A stretch of 14,405 nt of DNA, taken from assembly GCA_937910975.1 (NCBI GenBank), contig CALEMZ010000188.1, positions 1 through 14,405 on the forward strand, given 5' to 3'. The notes beneath the pieces are model-generated. The model had not been told where the DNA came from. It searched no databases and was given only the letters and a program-made list of their open reading frames with translations. This document shows, one piece after another, positions 6,956-14,344 of the stretch. Position 1 is the first letter of the stretch, and the number at the start of each line of letters is the position of its first letter. This DNA comes from an uncultured Pseudorhodobacter sp. GTDB taxonomy: Bacteria; Pseudomonadota; Alphaproteobacteria; Rhodobacterales; Rhodobacteraceae. A program made the position numbers and the translations under genes.

Positions 6956-8140
6956 TCAGGCGTTCTCGCCCTTATCTGGAGCTTCCACCGCTTTATGGGC
7001 ACGCGCAAGGGCGGCAATCAGATCGCTCCGGCTGACGAGTCCAACCAATCGCCCCGCATCTAGCACAGGAACCGCCTGCTGCCCGCCTTTGGCCAAAAGA
7101 TTGATCAAGACGCCCAGCGGTGTGGTCTCACTCACCGTGGAAACTTTGCGCGTCATCACATCATCGGCCACAGGCTCCACCACCTCGCGACCGGTACGCA
7201 AAATCCGGCCCAGAACGCCGCTTTCGTCTTTCTCTATAGGCTTTTGCAGCGTGCGCACGAGATCGGCCTCGCTGACAAGGCCCTCAAACATCCCGCCTAT
7301 CCCAATCACGGGCAAAGTTCGCACTTTGTGTTGTCCAAACAGCGCCGCGATCTGACTGACGGGCATGCGCGGATGCGCCGTTACCAACTCGCGGGACATG
7401 ATCTGTGCGGCTTGCACGCCATCAAACAAATGCTCGGCGGCGTGGCGGTGTGCCGCCTCGAACAGCCGGGAAAGGTCCGCCGCGCCGATGTTGGCATCCA
7501 GTCCTGAACGTTGCAAAATTTCGGTCAGATCGGCAGGTTCTATCATTGGGCGCAGCCCGGCGTCGCCTAGATGGCGCGGCACATGTTCCACAGGCTGGCG
7601 GAACGGATAGACCCGCCCCGTGAACCGATTATAGGCCAGCGCCACCAGCAACAGCAAAGCCGTGTCCAGCATTACCGGGCTGAAAGCATAGAAAAAACCG
7701 GCCTCACGCACAGCATCGGCGGTCAGCACCGTACCAAGTGCGATCCCTGCCGCCGGGGGATGCGTGGCGCGAAGCAGCATCATCGCGATCATCGCACAGG
7801 TGACAGACAGGCCAAGTGCCAACCACGGCTCATCTACCGTCAGCACCACGGTCACACCGACAAGGGCTGAAACCGTGTTGCCCACCAGCGCAGGCCAGGG
7901 CTGCGCAAGCGGGCTGGAGGGCACCGCAAACGCCAGCATCGCCGTCGCCCCCAAGGGCGCGATCAGCAACAGGGTCGGGTCCGGTCCCTCGGCTGTGACG
8001 GGCACCATCGTCAGCCGCACCAGAAATGTGCATAGCGTCAGGCCAATGCCTGCCCCGAGGCAGGCGCGCAACATCTCACGTAATGGCGGGTGACCGACTG
8101 CGGGGCCAAACCCACGCGCAATCTGGCGCCAGCGCGTCAT
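6956..8140 (-). CDS. HPP family membrane protein with paired CBS domains
   Basis: The 394-residue product joins an N-terminal HPP-family membrane domain to a C-terminal pair of CBS domains. The membrane part has hydrophobic segments at about 27-47, 57-73, 86-102, 107-122 and 155-172. It carries the signature RATHPPAAG, with His127-Pro128-Pro129, and the conserved APLGATA stretch. CBS1 is about 245-300 (IMSRELVTAHP to EADLVRTL) and CBS2 about 326-381 (VMTRKVSTVSETTP to RSDLIAAL). CBS pairs bind adenosine nucleotides and often gate transporters. A plant HPP protein is reported to move nitrite; the bacterial substrate is unknown. The start overlaps the holA stop (ATGA, 8137-8140) and lacks a Shine-Dalgarno, so expression is coupled to holA. 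It may be a nucleotide-gated transporter, but that is inference. Confidence 0.9.
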   Translation of the reverse strand: MTRWRQIARGFGPAVGHPPLREMLRACLGAGIGLTLCTFLVRLTMVPVTAEGPDPTLLLIAPLGATAMLAFAVPSSPLAQPWPALVGNTVSALVGVTVVLTVDEPWLALGLSVTCAMIAMMLLRATHPPAAGIALGTVLTADAVREAGFFYAFSPVMLDTALLLLVALAYNRFTGRVYPFRQPVEHVPRHLGDAGLRPMIEPADLTEILQRSGLDANIGAADLSRLFEAAHRHAAEHLFDGVQAAQIMSRELVTAHPRMPVSQIAALFGQHKVRTLPVIGIGGMFEGLVSEADLVRTLQKPIEKDESGVLGRILRTGREVVEPVADDVMTRKVSTVSETTPLGVLINLLAKGGQQAVPVLDAGRLVGLVSRSDLIAALARAHKAVEAPDKGENA

Positions 8141-9150
8141 TTAGGACTCATAGCAAGGCGGATCAAGGCACGCTCCATCACCGCCATCGCAGGCGCGCGG
8201 CTGGTGGAGCGCAGCGTCAAATCGGTTTCCAGCAGTTCTGCCAAGGCCCATTCGAGCGTCTGTACCCGCCAGCCCTGTAGCTGGCGCAGCATCCGGTCGC
8301 GGCGCGGGCCAAACACCCGCATCCGCACCATGCCATTGGCCGCACCGCCCGCATCCGTGGCCGCGCCGTGTAGCGCCCGAAAATGCCGCATCGCACCGAT
8401 GCAAAGCGTCACCGGGGCCACGCCTTGCCCCTCCAGTCGCCGCATCAAGGCCCCAACTTGCCGCTGGTCACGCTCGGCCACTGCATGGATTACATCATCG
8501 ACCTCGGCCTCTATCGTGCCGGGCGCGCAGGCCGCCACATCGGCTGATGCCAATGCTGCCGTCTGCCCCCAGTGATACAGTGCAATCTTTTCCAAGGTCT
8601 GGCGAAAATCGCCGGGGTCCAGCGCACGGGCCAAAATCCCCAGATCCATCATCGCCTCGGGGGAAATCTCGCGCAACCCGGCGCGCTTCAGCTCGGCCTC
8701 AATTTCTTCACGGCTGGGCGGTTCATCATAAAGCCCGATGCAGACGGCAGAGCCCGAATCGTCAAATACCTTCTTTAACGCAGATTTCCCGGTCAGGTTT
8801 CCCGCAGTGACCACGATCACCGCATCGCCGGGCCGCCATTCGCGCAAAGCTTCGGCCAGCCGTGGCGCCATGCCATCGGTAGCGTCTTCCACAAAGGCCA
8901 CGCGCGGCCCCGGAAAAAACCCCTGAGACCGGATCGCATCCGATAGTGCCGCCCCATCCTTGCGCAAACCAGCCGCTGGAAGCCGGGTTAGGCGCATCTC
9001 GGCTTCCCCCTGCGGGCCAACCAGCGCCAGAATCGCCTCTTGCCGCTTTAGCGCCACGCGCATCACATCTGCGCCGAAAATCAGCAACCCCGCTTTGAAC
9101 GGATCCGGAGCCGCCAAATAGCGTGCTGCCTGCTGCCCCTTTAGGTTCAT
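8137..9150 (-). CDS. holA: DNA polymerase III subunit delta
   Basis: The 337-residue product is the delta subunit of the clamp loader, which opens the beta sliding clamp during chromosomal replication. Recognition rests on the alphaproteobacterial HolA pattern: the opening MNLKGQQAARYLAAPDPFKAG, the FGAD(V)MRVALKRQ stretch, FFPGPRVAFVEDATDG, and the AGNLTGKSALKK segment in the AAA+-like domain. The C-terminal collar has PVTLCIGAMRHFRALHGAA. Length is normal for the family. The start at 9150 forms an ATGA overlap with the lptE stop and is preceded by GAGG about 10 nt upstream. An ATG at 9186 would add 12 residues read from lptE in another frame. The lptE-holA order is common in proteobacteria, including E. 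coli, which supports both calls. Confidence 0.92.
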   Translation of the reverse strand: MNLKGQQAARYLAAPDPFKAGLLIFGADVMRVALKRQEAILALVGPQGEAEMRLTRLPAAGLRKDGAALSDAIRSQGFFPGPRVAFVEDATDGMAPRLAEALREWRPGDAVIVVTAGNLTGKSALKKVFDDSGSAVCIGLYDEPPSREEIEAELKRAGLREISPEAMMDLGILARALDPGDFRQTLEKIALYHWGQTAALASADVAACAPGTIEAEVDDVIHAVAERDQRQVGALMRRLEGQGVAPVTLCIGAMRHFRALHGAATDAGGAANGMVRMRVFGPRRDRMLRQLQGWRVQTLEWALAELLETDLTLRSTSRAPAMAVMERALIRLAMSPK

Positions 9151-9665
9151 CCGTCTGCGGCCTCGGCCATGCCCCTGCCAGCCCATTGCCCGGAGGTTGC
9201 TAAAAGCTGCGTAACGATCTGGTCCGCCATGATTCTCATCAGGCGCTGGGTGGCATCATCTTTTGCCGCCAAACCCGCCACGGTAGAGCCGGTGGCGGAA
9301 TAAGAAGTGAAATTCTCGGCCTTGCCCCCGGTCAAATTTGCGCCGGTGGTCACATCGCTCAATTCCCATTCCACAGCCCCGGTCAGGTTATAGCGCGTAA
9401 TCGCGTTGGCCGTCGAAATCGCTACCCCCACGGGTTTGAGGCTGATCGTATAGCTCAGCGCATAGCGCGGGTTGTCCGACGGGCCTAGCCGTTCTTCGAT
9501 ACGCTCCACCAGATCAAAGGCGGACTTGTCACGCGGCTCTGCGGTAAGGATCGCGTTTTGCAGCATTTGGCCACTGCCCCCCGGTGCGTAGGCCGGGGAA
9601 AAGCCACAGGCCACCAGGGCCAGCAAAGCCCCTACACTCAAGAACCCGCGTTTAGATAACCACAT
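9147..9665 (-). CDS. lptE: LPS-assembly lipoprotein LptE
   Basis: The 172-residue product is an outer-membrane lipoprotein that plugs the LptD barrel and helps deliver lipopolysaccharide to the cell surface. A lipoprotein signal peptide is clear: basic WLSKRG, a hydrophobic core, and lipobox LVAC with the lipidated Cys20. CGFSPAYAPGG just after the lipobox is the usual start of mature LptE (CGFxPxY). The rest is the expected mixed alpha/beta region and is not strongly conserved. The identity is reinforced by position between leuS and holA, the classic leuS-lptE-holA order. Its start lies 14 bp inside the end of leuS, and its stop overlaps the holA start by 4 bp, so the three genes are almost certainly co-transcribed. 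Confidence 0.92.
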   Translation of the reverse strand: MWLSKRGFLSVGALLALVACGFSPAYAPGGSGQMLQNAILTAEPRDKSAFDLVERIEERLGPSDNPRYALSYTISLKPVGVAISTANAITRYNLTGAVEWELSDVTTGANLTGGKAENFTSYSATGSTVAGLAAKDDATQRLMRIMADQIVTQLLATSGQWAGRGMAEAADG

Positions 9666-12207
9666 TTACAATTCGCCCCGGCACCACGATCAATTTCTTT
9701 ACCGGCTGTCCGGCAAGGAATTTAACCACAGCATCATCCGCCAGAACGATTTTTTCAACCTCGGATGCAGGCATATCTGCGGGCACGCTGATTTCCGCGC
9801 GCCGCTTGCCATTGATCTGGATCGGTAGCGTGATCGTATCTTGCACCAGCATCGCGGGGTCAGCCACAGGCCAAGGCGCTTGTGCGATCAAACCGATGCC
9901 GCCCAGATGCGCCCAGATATCTTCGGCCAAGTGCGGCACCATCGGGCTCATCAATTGCGCAAGCACCCGCATCGAGGATGACATCGCAGCCTTGCCAGCC
10001 TTGGATTTGCCCAGTGTATTGGTGAACTCATAAAGCTTGGCGATGGCCTTGTTGAAGGCAAAGCCCTCAATACCCGCCGTCACATCGGCAATCGCGCGAT
10101 GCGTGGCGCGGGCCAGGTCGTCATCACCTTCGCCTCCCGCAGCCTCTTCCATGGTGCCAATCCGGTCACATAGCGCCCAAACCCGTGCCAGATGTTTGGC
10201 TGTGGCTTCTGCGCCGCTTGCTGTCCATTCCACATCCCGCTCGGGCGGGCTGTCAGACATCACAAACCAGCGTGCCGTATCCGCGCCATAGGTCGCGATG
10301 ATGTTCATCGGGTCCACGACGTTTTTCTTGGATTTGGACATTTTGATGATCGGACCCACCTCAACCGGGGTGCCATCGCGCAGCGCAGCCCCGGAATCGA
10401 TTTTCATCACATCTTCTGGCATCTGCCAAACCGGGCGGCCATCGGCCCCTTTGGTGGCATAAGTTTCATGCGTTACCATGCCTTGCGTGAACAGCGCCTT
10501 GAATGGCTCGATCGCTTTGGCGGGCAAATGGCCCGTCTTGTACATCGCGCGGGCAAAGAATCGGCTATAAAGCAGGTGTAAAATCGCATGTTCCACTCCG
10601 CCGATATATTGGTCCACGTTCATCCAGTAGTCGGCATCTTCCGCATCGGTTGGCGTGGCCGCGTGGGGTGAGGTGAAGCGCGCATAATACCAGGAACTAT
10701 CGACAAACGTGTCCATCGTATCGGTTTCGCGCCGCGCCGCCGCCCCACATTTTGGGCAGGCGCAGTTACGCCATGTCGGGTGGCGGTCCAGCGGGTTGCC
10801 GGGAATGTCGAACGTCACATCATAGGGCAGTTCAATCGGCAGGTTTTCCTTGGCCTCCGGTACCACGCCGCAAGCCTCGCAATGGATCACCGGGATCGGG
10901 CAACCCCAATAGCGCTGGCGCGAAACACCCCAATCGCGCAGACGGTAGTTGATAACGCCGTGTCCGACCGCTTTGGATTCGCAAAATTCGATGGCTGTAT
11001 CCACAGCCTCCGCACCCGCCTGCACCTCATCACCCGCAAAGCCACGTATATAACGCACCTTCTCGGTTTTCGGCGGCACGAAAGCCTCTGTCAGCGTTGC
11101 TTCTTCCGTGCCTTCGGGGATGAACACCGAAGGAATCGGAAGGCCGTATTTGGTGGCAAAATCAAAATCCCGCTGGTCATGGGCCGGGCAACCAAAAATC
11201 GCCCCAGTGCCGTATTCCATCAACACAAAATTGGCGATGTAAACCGGCATTTCCCACGCGGTATCAAATGGATGCCGTACCCGGATACCCGTGTCAAAGC
11301 CCTTCTTTTCGGCCTTTTCCAAAGCCTCCTCTGAGGTGCCAATCTTGCGGCAATCCGCCACAAAATCCGCGACTTTGGGGTCGTGGCGTTCCAGATGCCT
11401 AGCCAAAGGATGGTCCGGCGAAATGGCAACGAAAGACGCCCCCAGCAACGTATCGGGCCGCGTGGTGTAAACCTCAATCCGGTCAAACCCGCCCGGCGCA
11501 TCGACGGTGGAAAACGCAAACTGCAAGCCCCGCGATTTGCCAATCCAGTTTGCCTGCATCAAGCGCACCTTCTCCGGCCAATCCTTCAACCCGTCCAGCG
11601 CCTCCAGCAATTCCCCCGAATAGTCCGAGATCTTGAAAAACCACTGCGTAAGCTCCCGCCGCTCCACCGCCGCACCCGACCGCCAGCCCTTGCCGTCGAT
11701 CACTTGCTCATTGGCAAGCACGGTCATATCCACGGGGTCCCAGTTCACCACCGCATTCTTGCGGTAAACCAGCCCCTTTCCCATCATGTCGATGAACATC
11801 GCCTGCTGCTGGCCGTAATATTCCGGGTCACAGGTCGCAAACTCGCGCGACCAATCAATGCTCAACCCCAAAGGCTTCATTTGCCCGCGCATGTCGGCGA
11901 TATTGCTATAGGTCCAGTCCTTGGGGTGCCCCCCCCGCTCCATCGCGGCATTCTCGGCGGGCATCCCAAACGCATCCCAGCCCATCGGATGCAACACGTT
12001 GAACCCTGCCGACGCCTTATAGCGCGCCACCACATCGCCCATCGTGTAATTGCGCACATGTCCCATATGGATGCGCCCCGACGGATAGGGGAACATCTCC
12101 AACACATAGTACTTCGGCTTGTCCGCATCCCGCCGGGCAGTGAAAACACCAGCCTTATCCCAGGCCTCTTGCCAGCGGGCTTCGATATTTGCGGGTTCAT
12201 AGGGCAT
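9652..12207 (-). CDS. leuS: leucyl-tRNA synthetase
   Basis: The 851-residue class I synthetase attaches leucine to tRNA-Leu in the cytoplasm. The HIGH motif appears as HMGH (47-50), and KMSKS is at 622-626. The CP1 editing domain has the threonine-rich TTRPDTLLGA (248-257) and the HDQRD block (343-347) with the conserved aspartate that positions the mischarged amino group. A zinc-knuckle-like insertion is formed by HCEAC (C443, C446) and CACPKC (C484, C487). DWGVSRQRYWGCPIP (425-439) is typical of LeuRS. The C-terminal domain ends at NVVI. All catalytic and editing motifs are intact. The start at 12207 is preceded by GAGG about 9 nt upstream. It leads the leuS-lptE-holA run; the upstream DUF3576 gene is 124 bp away and may be co-transcribed or separate. 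Confidence 0.98.
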   Translation of the reverse strand: MPYEPANIEARWQEAWDKAGVFTARRDADKPKYYVLEMFPYPSGRIHMGHVRNYTMGDVVARYKASAGFNVLHPMGWDAFGMPAENAAMERGGHPKDWTYSNIADMRGQMKPLGLSIDWSREFATCDPEYYGQQQAMFIDMMGKGLVYRKNAVVNWDPVDMTVLANEQVIDGKGWRSGAAVERRELTQWFFKISDYSGELLEALDGLKDWPEKVRLMQANWIGKSRGLQFAFSTVDAPGGFDRIEVYTTRPDTLLGASFVAISPDHPLARHLERHDPKVADFVADCRKIGTSEEALEKAEKKGFDTGIRVRHPFDTAWEMPVYIANFVLMEYGTGAIFGCPAHDQRDFDFATKYGLPIPSVFIPEGTEEATLTEAFVPPKTEKVRYIRGFAGDEVQAGAEAVDTAIEFCESKAVGHGVINYRLRDWGVSRQRYWGCPIPVIHCEACGVVPEAKENLPIELPYDVTFDIPGNPLDRHPTWRNCACPKCGAAARRETDTMDTFVDSSWYYARFTSPHAATPTDAEDADYWMNVDQYIGGVEHAILHLLYSRFFARAMYKTGHLPAKAIEPFKALFTQGMVTHETYATKGADGRPVWQMPEDVMKIDSGAALRDGTPVEVGPIIKMSKSKKNVVDPMNIIATYGADTARWFVMSDSPPERDVEWTASGAEATAKHLARVWALCDRIGTMEEAAGGEGDDDLARATHRAIADVTAGIEGFAFNKAIAKLYEFTNTLGKSKAGKAAMSSSMRVLAQLMSPMVPHLAEDIWAHLGGIGLIAQAPWPVADPAMLVQDTITLPIQINGKRRAEISVPADMPASEVEKIVLADDAVVKFLAGQPVKKLIVVPGRIVNVVI

Positions 12208-12331
12208 GGCAACGGGCCTCTTCGCGGGATCAAATTTCCTGCGCAGTTAACCCACAAGCCGCCATAAGGTCCAGAGACCCCATAGGCTTCATCGTTGCAA
12301 TATTACTCAGATTCCCGGCAAGGCGCCCGGC

Positions 12332-12880
12332 TTACAGCTTGCTGTCGCGAATCCGCAACTGCCGTGCCCGTGTCAAGATCGCATCCTCAACCGCGCGCTG
12401 TGTCTCGCGGCTTACCGCACTGCCGCCTCGTGTCTGCAATGACAGCCTCAAAGACCGCGCATCCAGCGCCGGGTCCTGAATGTATACAGTCGCACGGTAA
12501 GCACGCCCACCACCCGGCGGCACGCCGTATCCGGTCACGATCACACCCGTAAACGGGTCCACTGTCTGTATTGGCAGGAAGTTCAGAATATCCAGCGTCG
12601 CATTCCAGATATACTTGTTCACCTCAACTGTGGTGTTTGGATCATCTGCGTTGCTGAATAGATCCCAGAAAGTGCTCTTCTTGCTAGACCTAAGCGCTGG
12701 CAAATCGTCTTGCTCTGCGCGCATATCATATTCTACCGCCTTGTTGCGGGCCGCGGCTTCGCGGACCGAGGCCACATCGCTTGGCCCACCAAAGAGCCGC
12801 CCCATACTGCCACTACAGGCCGAAAGGGAAATGATGGCCGTCCCAAATATGGCAGCGCGAAGAAAAAGATGCAGGCTCAT
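12332..12880 (-). CDS. DUF3576 domain-containing lipoprotein
   Basis: The 182-residue product starts with a lipoprotein signal peptide, with lipobox LSAC and Cys22 as the lipidation site (mature start CSGSMG). The mature region contains NKYIWNATLDILNFLPI and DPFTGVIVTGYGVPPGG, a segment I recognise as the DUF3576 family of alphaproteobacteria. The family has no assigned function. It probably sits in the outer membrane facing the periplasm, since Ser rather than Asp follows the lipidated Cys. GGGAG lies about 6 nt before the ATG at 12880 and supports this start. Its position just upstream of leuS-lptE is shared in related genomes as far as I recall, which suggests, but does not prove, a role in envelope biogenesis. 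Confidence 0.85.
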   Translation of the reverse strand: MSLHLFLRAAIFGTAIISLSACSGSMGRLFGGPSDVASVREAAARNKAVEYDMRAEQDDLPALRSSKKSTFWDLFSNADDPNTTVEVNKYIWNATLDILNFLPIQTVDPFTGVIVTGYGVPPGGGRAYRATVYIQDPALDARSLRLSLQTRGGSAVSRETQRAVEDAILTRARQLRIRDSKL

Positions 12881-12907
12881 AGGGGTCTCCCGGCTCTTAA
12901 CTCCGTT

Positions 12908-12936
12908 TGTCTAACTTAGCGCCCCCTTTGGAACAA
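12908..12936 (-). promoter_or_regulatory. candidate promoter of the DUF3576 gene
   Basis: On the minus strand TTGTTC (12936-12931) and TAGACA (12913-12908) are separated by 17 nt. The expected transcript would begin about 25 nt before the ATG at 12880. Both boxes match the consensus only partly, so this is tentative. Confidence 0.3.
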
Positions 12937-13169
12937 GGGCTTTCAATGCCGCAGCGACAGGGTGGCGGAAGATTCGTGTGCAAATTCTCTGTTATGCGCC
13001 TCAGCCACAGAATCGCCGCGCGGCAGAGCTGGGCCGCAGTTTCCGATGTAATGCAGCGCGAAACCCTATTTTCCGGCACCTTTAGCCTGCAAAGCGCGTT
13101 GGGGCGACTGCGCACTGTGGCATTGACGCACCACAAATGACGTCTTTCTTTTCGCGGCCACCGTCTTCG

Positions 13170-13198
13170 TTGCAATCATGGTCGGAAGAGTTGATTAG
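13170..13198 (+). promoter_or_regulatory. candidate promoter of the porin gene
   Basis: TTGCAA (13170-13175) and GATTAG (13193-13198) are 17 nt apart. If this pair is used, transcription would start at about 13204-13206, so the leader hairpin would lie at the extreme 5' end of the mRNA. A TTGACG at 13123-13128 is an alternative -35 but has no matching -10. Tentative. Confidence 0.3.
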
Positions 13199-13200
13199 AA

Positions 13201-13239
13201 GTGCATACCCAATTCGGATTTCCCTGAGTTGGGCAGCAC
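13201..13239 (+). promoter_or_regulatory. two-part hairpin in the porin 5' leader
   Basis: CCCAATTC (13208-13215) pairs with GAGTTGGG (13226-13233) over 8 bp including one G-U, enclosing a 10-nt loop. Outside it GTGC (13201-13204) pairs with GCAC (13236-13239), with small internal loops of 3 and 2 nt between. The structure ends 16 nt before the Shine-Dalgarno and is not followed by T residues, so it is not a terminator. It could stabilise the mRNA or be a regulatory site, as is known for ompA leaders in enterobacteria. Confidence 0.55.
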
Positions 13240-13255
13240 CTTTGAAAAAACACAC

Positions 13256-13260
13256 GAGGG
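13256..13260 (+). promoter_or_regulatory. porin ribosome binding site
   Basis: GAGGG sits 5 nt before the ATG at 13266, in an A-rich context (TTTGAAAAAACACAC upstream). It selects this ATG, which is also where the signal peptide begins, over any in-frame start farther upstream. Confidence 0.8.
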
Positions 13261-13265
13261 AAACG

Positions 13266-14177
13266 ATGAAAAAGATTCTTATTGCCACGACTGCGCTCGT
13301 CGCAACTGCAGGTATTGCTTCTGCTGAAATGGCTCTTAGCGGTTCTGCTGTAATGGGCTTGGACTATAACGATGGAGCAGTTGCTGGTTCGTCCAAAACC
13401 ACTGCGCTTATGGAAACTTACCTGAGCTTCACTGGTAGCGGTGAAACCGATGGTGGTCTGTCCTTCGGCTTGAGCGCTACTTTGGGTCAGTACGCACCCC
13501 ACGCCGGTACGTATGGAGACGATGGTACCTCCGTCTACATCAGCGGCGCTTTCGGCAAGCTGACCTTCGGCGACGTTGCAGAAGCTGACGAAGTTGCTAC
13601 CCTGTCCGACATCGGTCTGACCGGTATCGGCACCGACAACGTTGCAGAAGTACTGAGCGGCGACTCCAGCGGCGGCTTGGCTCACAACGTGAACTACTCC
13701 TACGCCTCGGGCCCATTGAGCTTCGCAGCTTCGGCGCGCATTGGTACTAAAACTGCAGCTTTGACGAACGCTTCTATGGCTGTCGGCGTAAAGTATAGCT
13801 TCGCTGATTACTATGTTGGCCTTGGCTACAACGACACAGACATCCTTGTTGGAGTTGGCGCTCGTGACGGCTCTACTACGTCGCTCTTCGCTGGTGGTAA
13901 AGTTGGTGCGGTTTCTGTTAAAGCAATGTACTCCATGTTTGACGCAGACTCTGGCGCAGCATCTGATGCAAAAGCTTGGGGCGTGACCGGTGCATACACC
14001 ATGGACGCACTGACAGTTAATGTGGCTGTTTCGGACAACGATCTTCCGACAAACACCAAAGCTTCTTACGGTGTGGGCGCTTCCTATGACCTCGGCGGCG
14101 GTGCTTCCGTTGTTGGCGGCCTTGGCAAAGTAAACAATGTGACCCGCGCACAATTCGGCGTTTCGATGAGCTTCTGA
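13266..14177 (+). CDS. outer-membrane porin (Rhodobacteraceae type)
   Basis: The 303-residue precursor has a Sec signal peptide, MKKILIATTALVATAGIASA, with cleavage expected after ASA (residue 20) to give mature EMALSGSA. The mature protein alternates short amphipathic strands with Gly/Asn/Asp-rich turns and ends VTRAQFGVSMSF, with the C-terminal Phe recognised by the BAM complex. This fits a trimeric general diffusion porin of the gram-negative porin family (Porin_4-like). Codon use differs from the neighbours: many GCT/GCA, GTT, GGT and TCT codons instead of GCC/GCG and GGC, a pattern typical of very highly expressed genes. The gene has its own leader hairpin and strong terminator, so it is probably monocistronic. 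A small stem, CTGATC/GATCAG (14174-14179/14184-14189), spans the stop codon. Confidence 0.93.
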   Translation: MKKILIATTALVATAGIASAEMALSGSAVMGLDYNDGAVAGSSKTTALMETYLSFTGSGETDGGLSFGLSATLGQYAPHAGTYGDDGTSVYISGAFGKLTFGDVAEADEVATLSDIGLTGIGTDNVAEVLSGDSSGGLAHNVNYSYASGPLSFAASARIGTKTAALTNASMAVGVKYSFADYYVGLGYNDTDILVGVGARDGSTTSLFAGGKVGAVSVKAMYSMFDADSGAASDAKAWGVTGAYTMDALTVNVAVSDNDLPTNTKASYGVGASYDLGGGASVVGGLGKVNNVTRAQFGVSMSF

Positions 14178-14198
14178 TCTAACGATCAGACTTGATGG

Positions 14199-14233
14199 AA
14201 AGAGCGGGCCTTGTGCCCGCTCTTTTCTTTTTT
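14199..14233 (+). terminator. Rho-independent terminator of the porin gene
   Basis: AAAGAGCGGGC (14199-14209) and GCCCGCTCTTT (14215-14225) form a perfect 11-bp stem around a 5-nt loop CTTGT, followed by a T-rich tract through 14233. It begins 21 nt after the porin stop codon. The A run on the 5' side means it could also work in part on the other strand. Confidence 0.95.
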
Positions 14234-14250
14234 ACGAAGCCGTCACCTTT

Positions 14251-14256
14251 TATAAT
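14251..14256 (+). promoter_or_regulatory. consensus -10 box upstream of the last gene
   Basis: TATAAT is a perfect -10 hexamer, but the -35 position 17-18 nt upstream falls in the T tract of the terminator and does not resemble TTGACA. If used, it would give a leader of about 80 nt that includes a small stem TTGCC/GGCAA (14286-14290/14299-14303). Confidence 0.4.
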
Positions 14257-14344
14257 AGGCTGGCGCAAACTCAGGTCTTGAGGCGTTGCCACCTAAACGG
14301 CAATAGATATGTGTTTCGCGGCCACTCGCTCAAAAGGATTGGCC

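Larger units (their letters stand above)
12881..13265. other. 385-bp gene-free region between divergent DUF3576 lipoprotein and porin genes
   Basis: No reading frame here has both a convincing ribosome binding site and a recognisable product. The region must carry the promoters of both flanking genes. Seen in it are a candidate minus-strand promoter near 12908-12936, a candidate plus-strand promoter near 13170-13198, and a strong two-part hairpin at 13201-13239 in the porin leader. CCCTT/AAGGG around 12924-12939 could also fold as a small hairpin. Confidence 0.6.

Noticed and set aside
11383..12267. 294-codon plus-strand frame opposite leuS
   Set aside because: His/Pro/Arg-rich composition is typical of an antisense shadow in GC-rich DNA; leuS is unambiguous on the other strand.
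12907..13140. 77-codon plus-strand frame (TTG start) in the porin upstream region
   Set aside because: No ribosome binding site, no recognisable product and it overlaps the candidate DUF3576 promoter.
13176..14153. 325-codon open frame antisense to the porin
   Set aside because: It is a by-product of porin codon bias, is Cys/Ser/Val-rich without domain pattern, and has no ribosome binding site.
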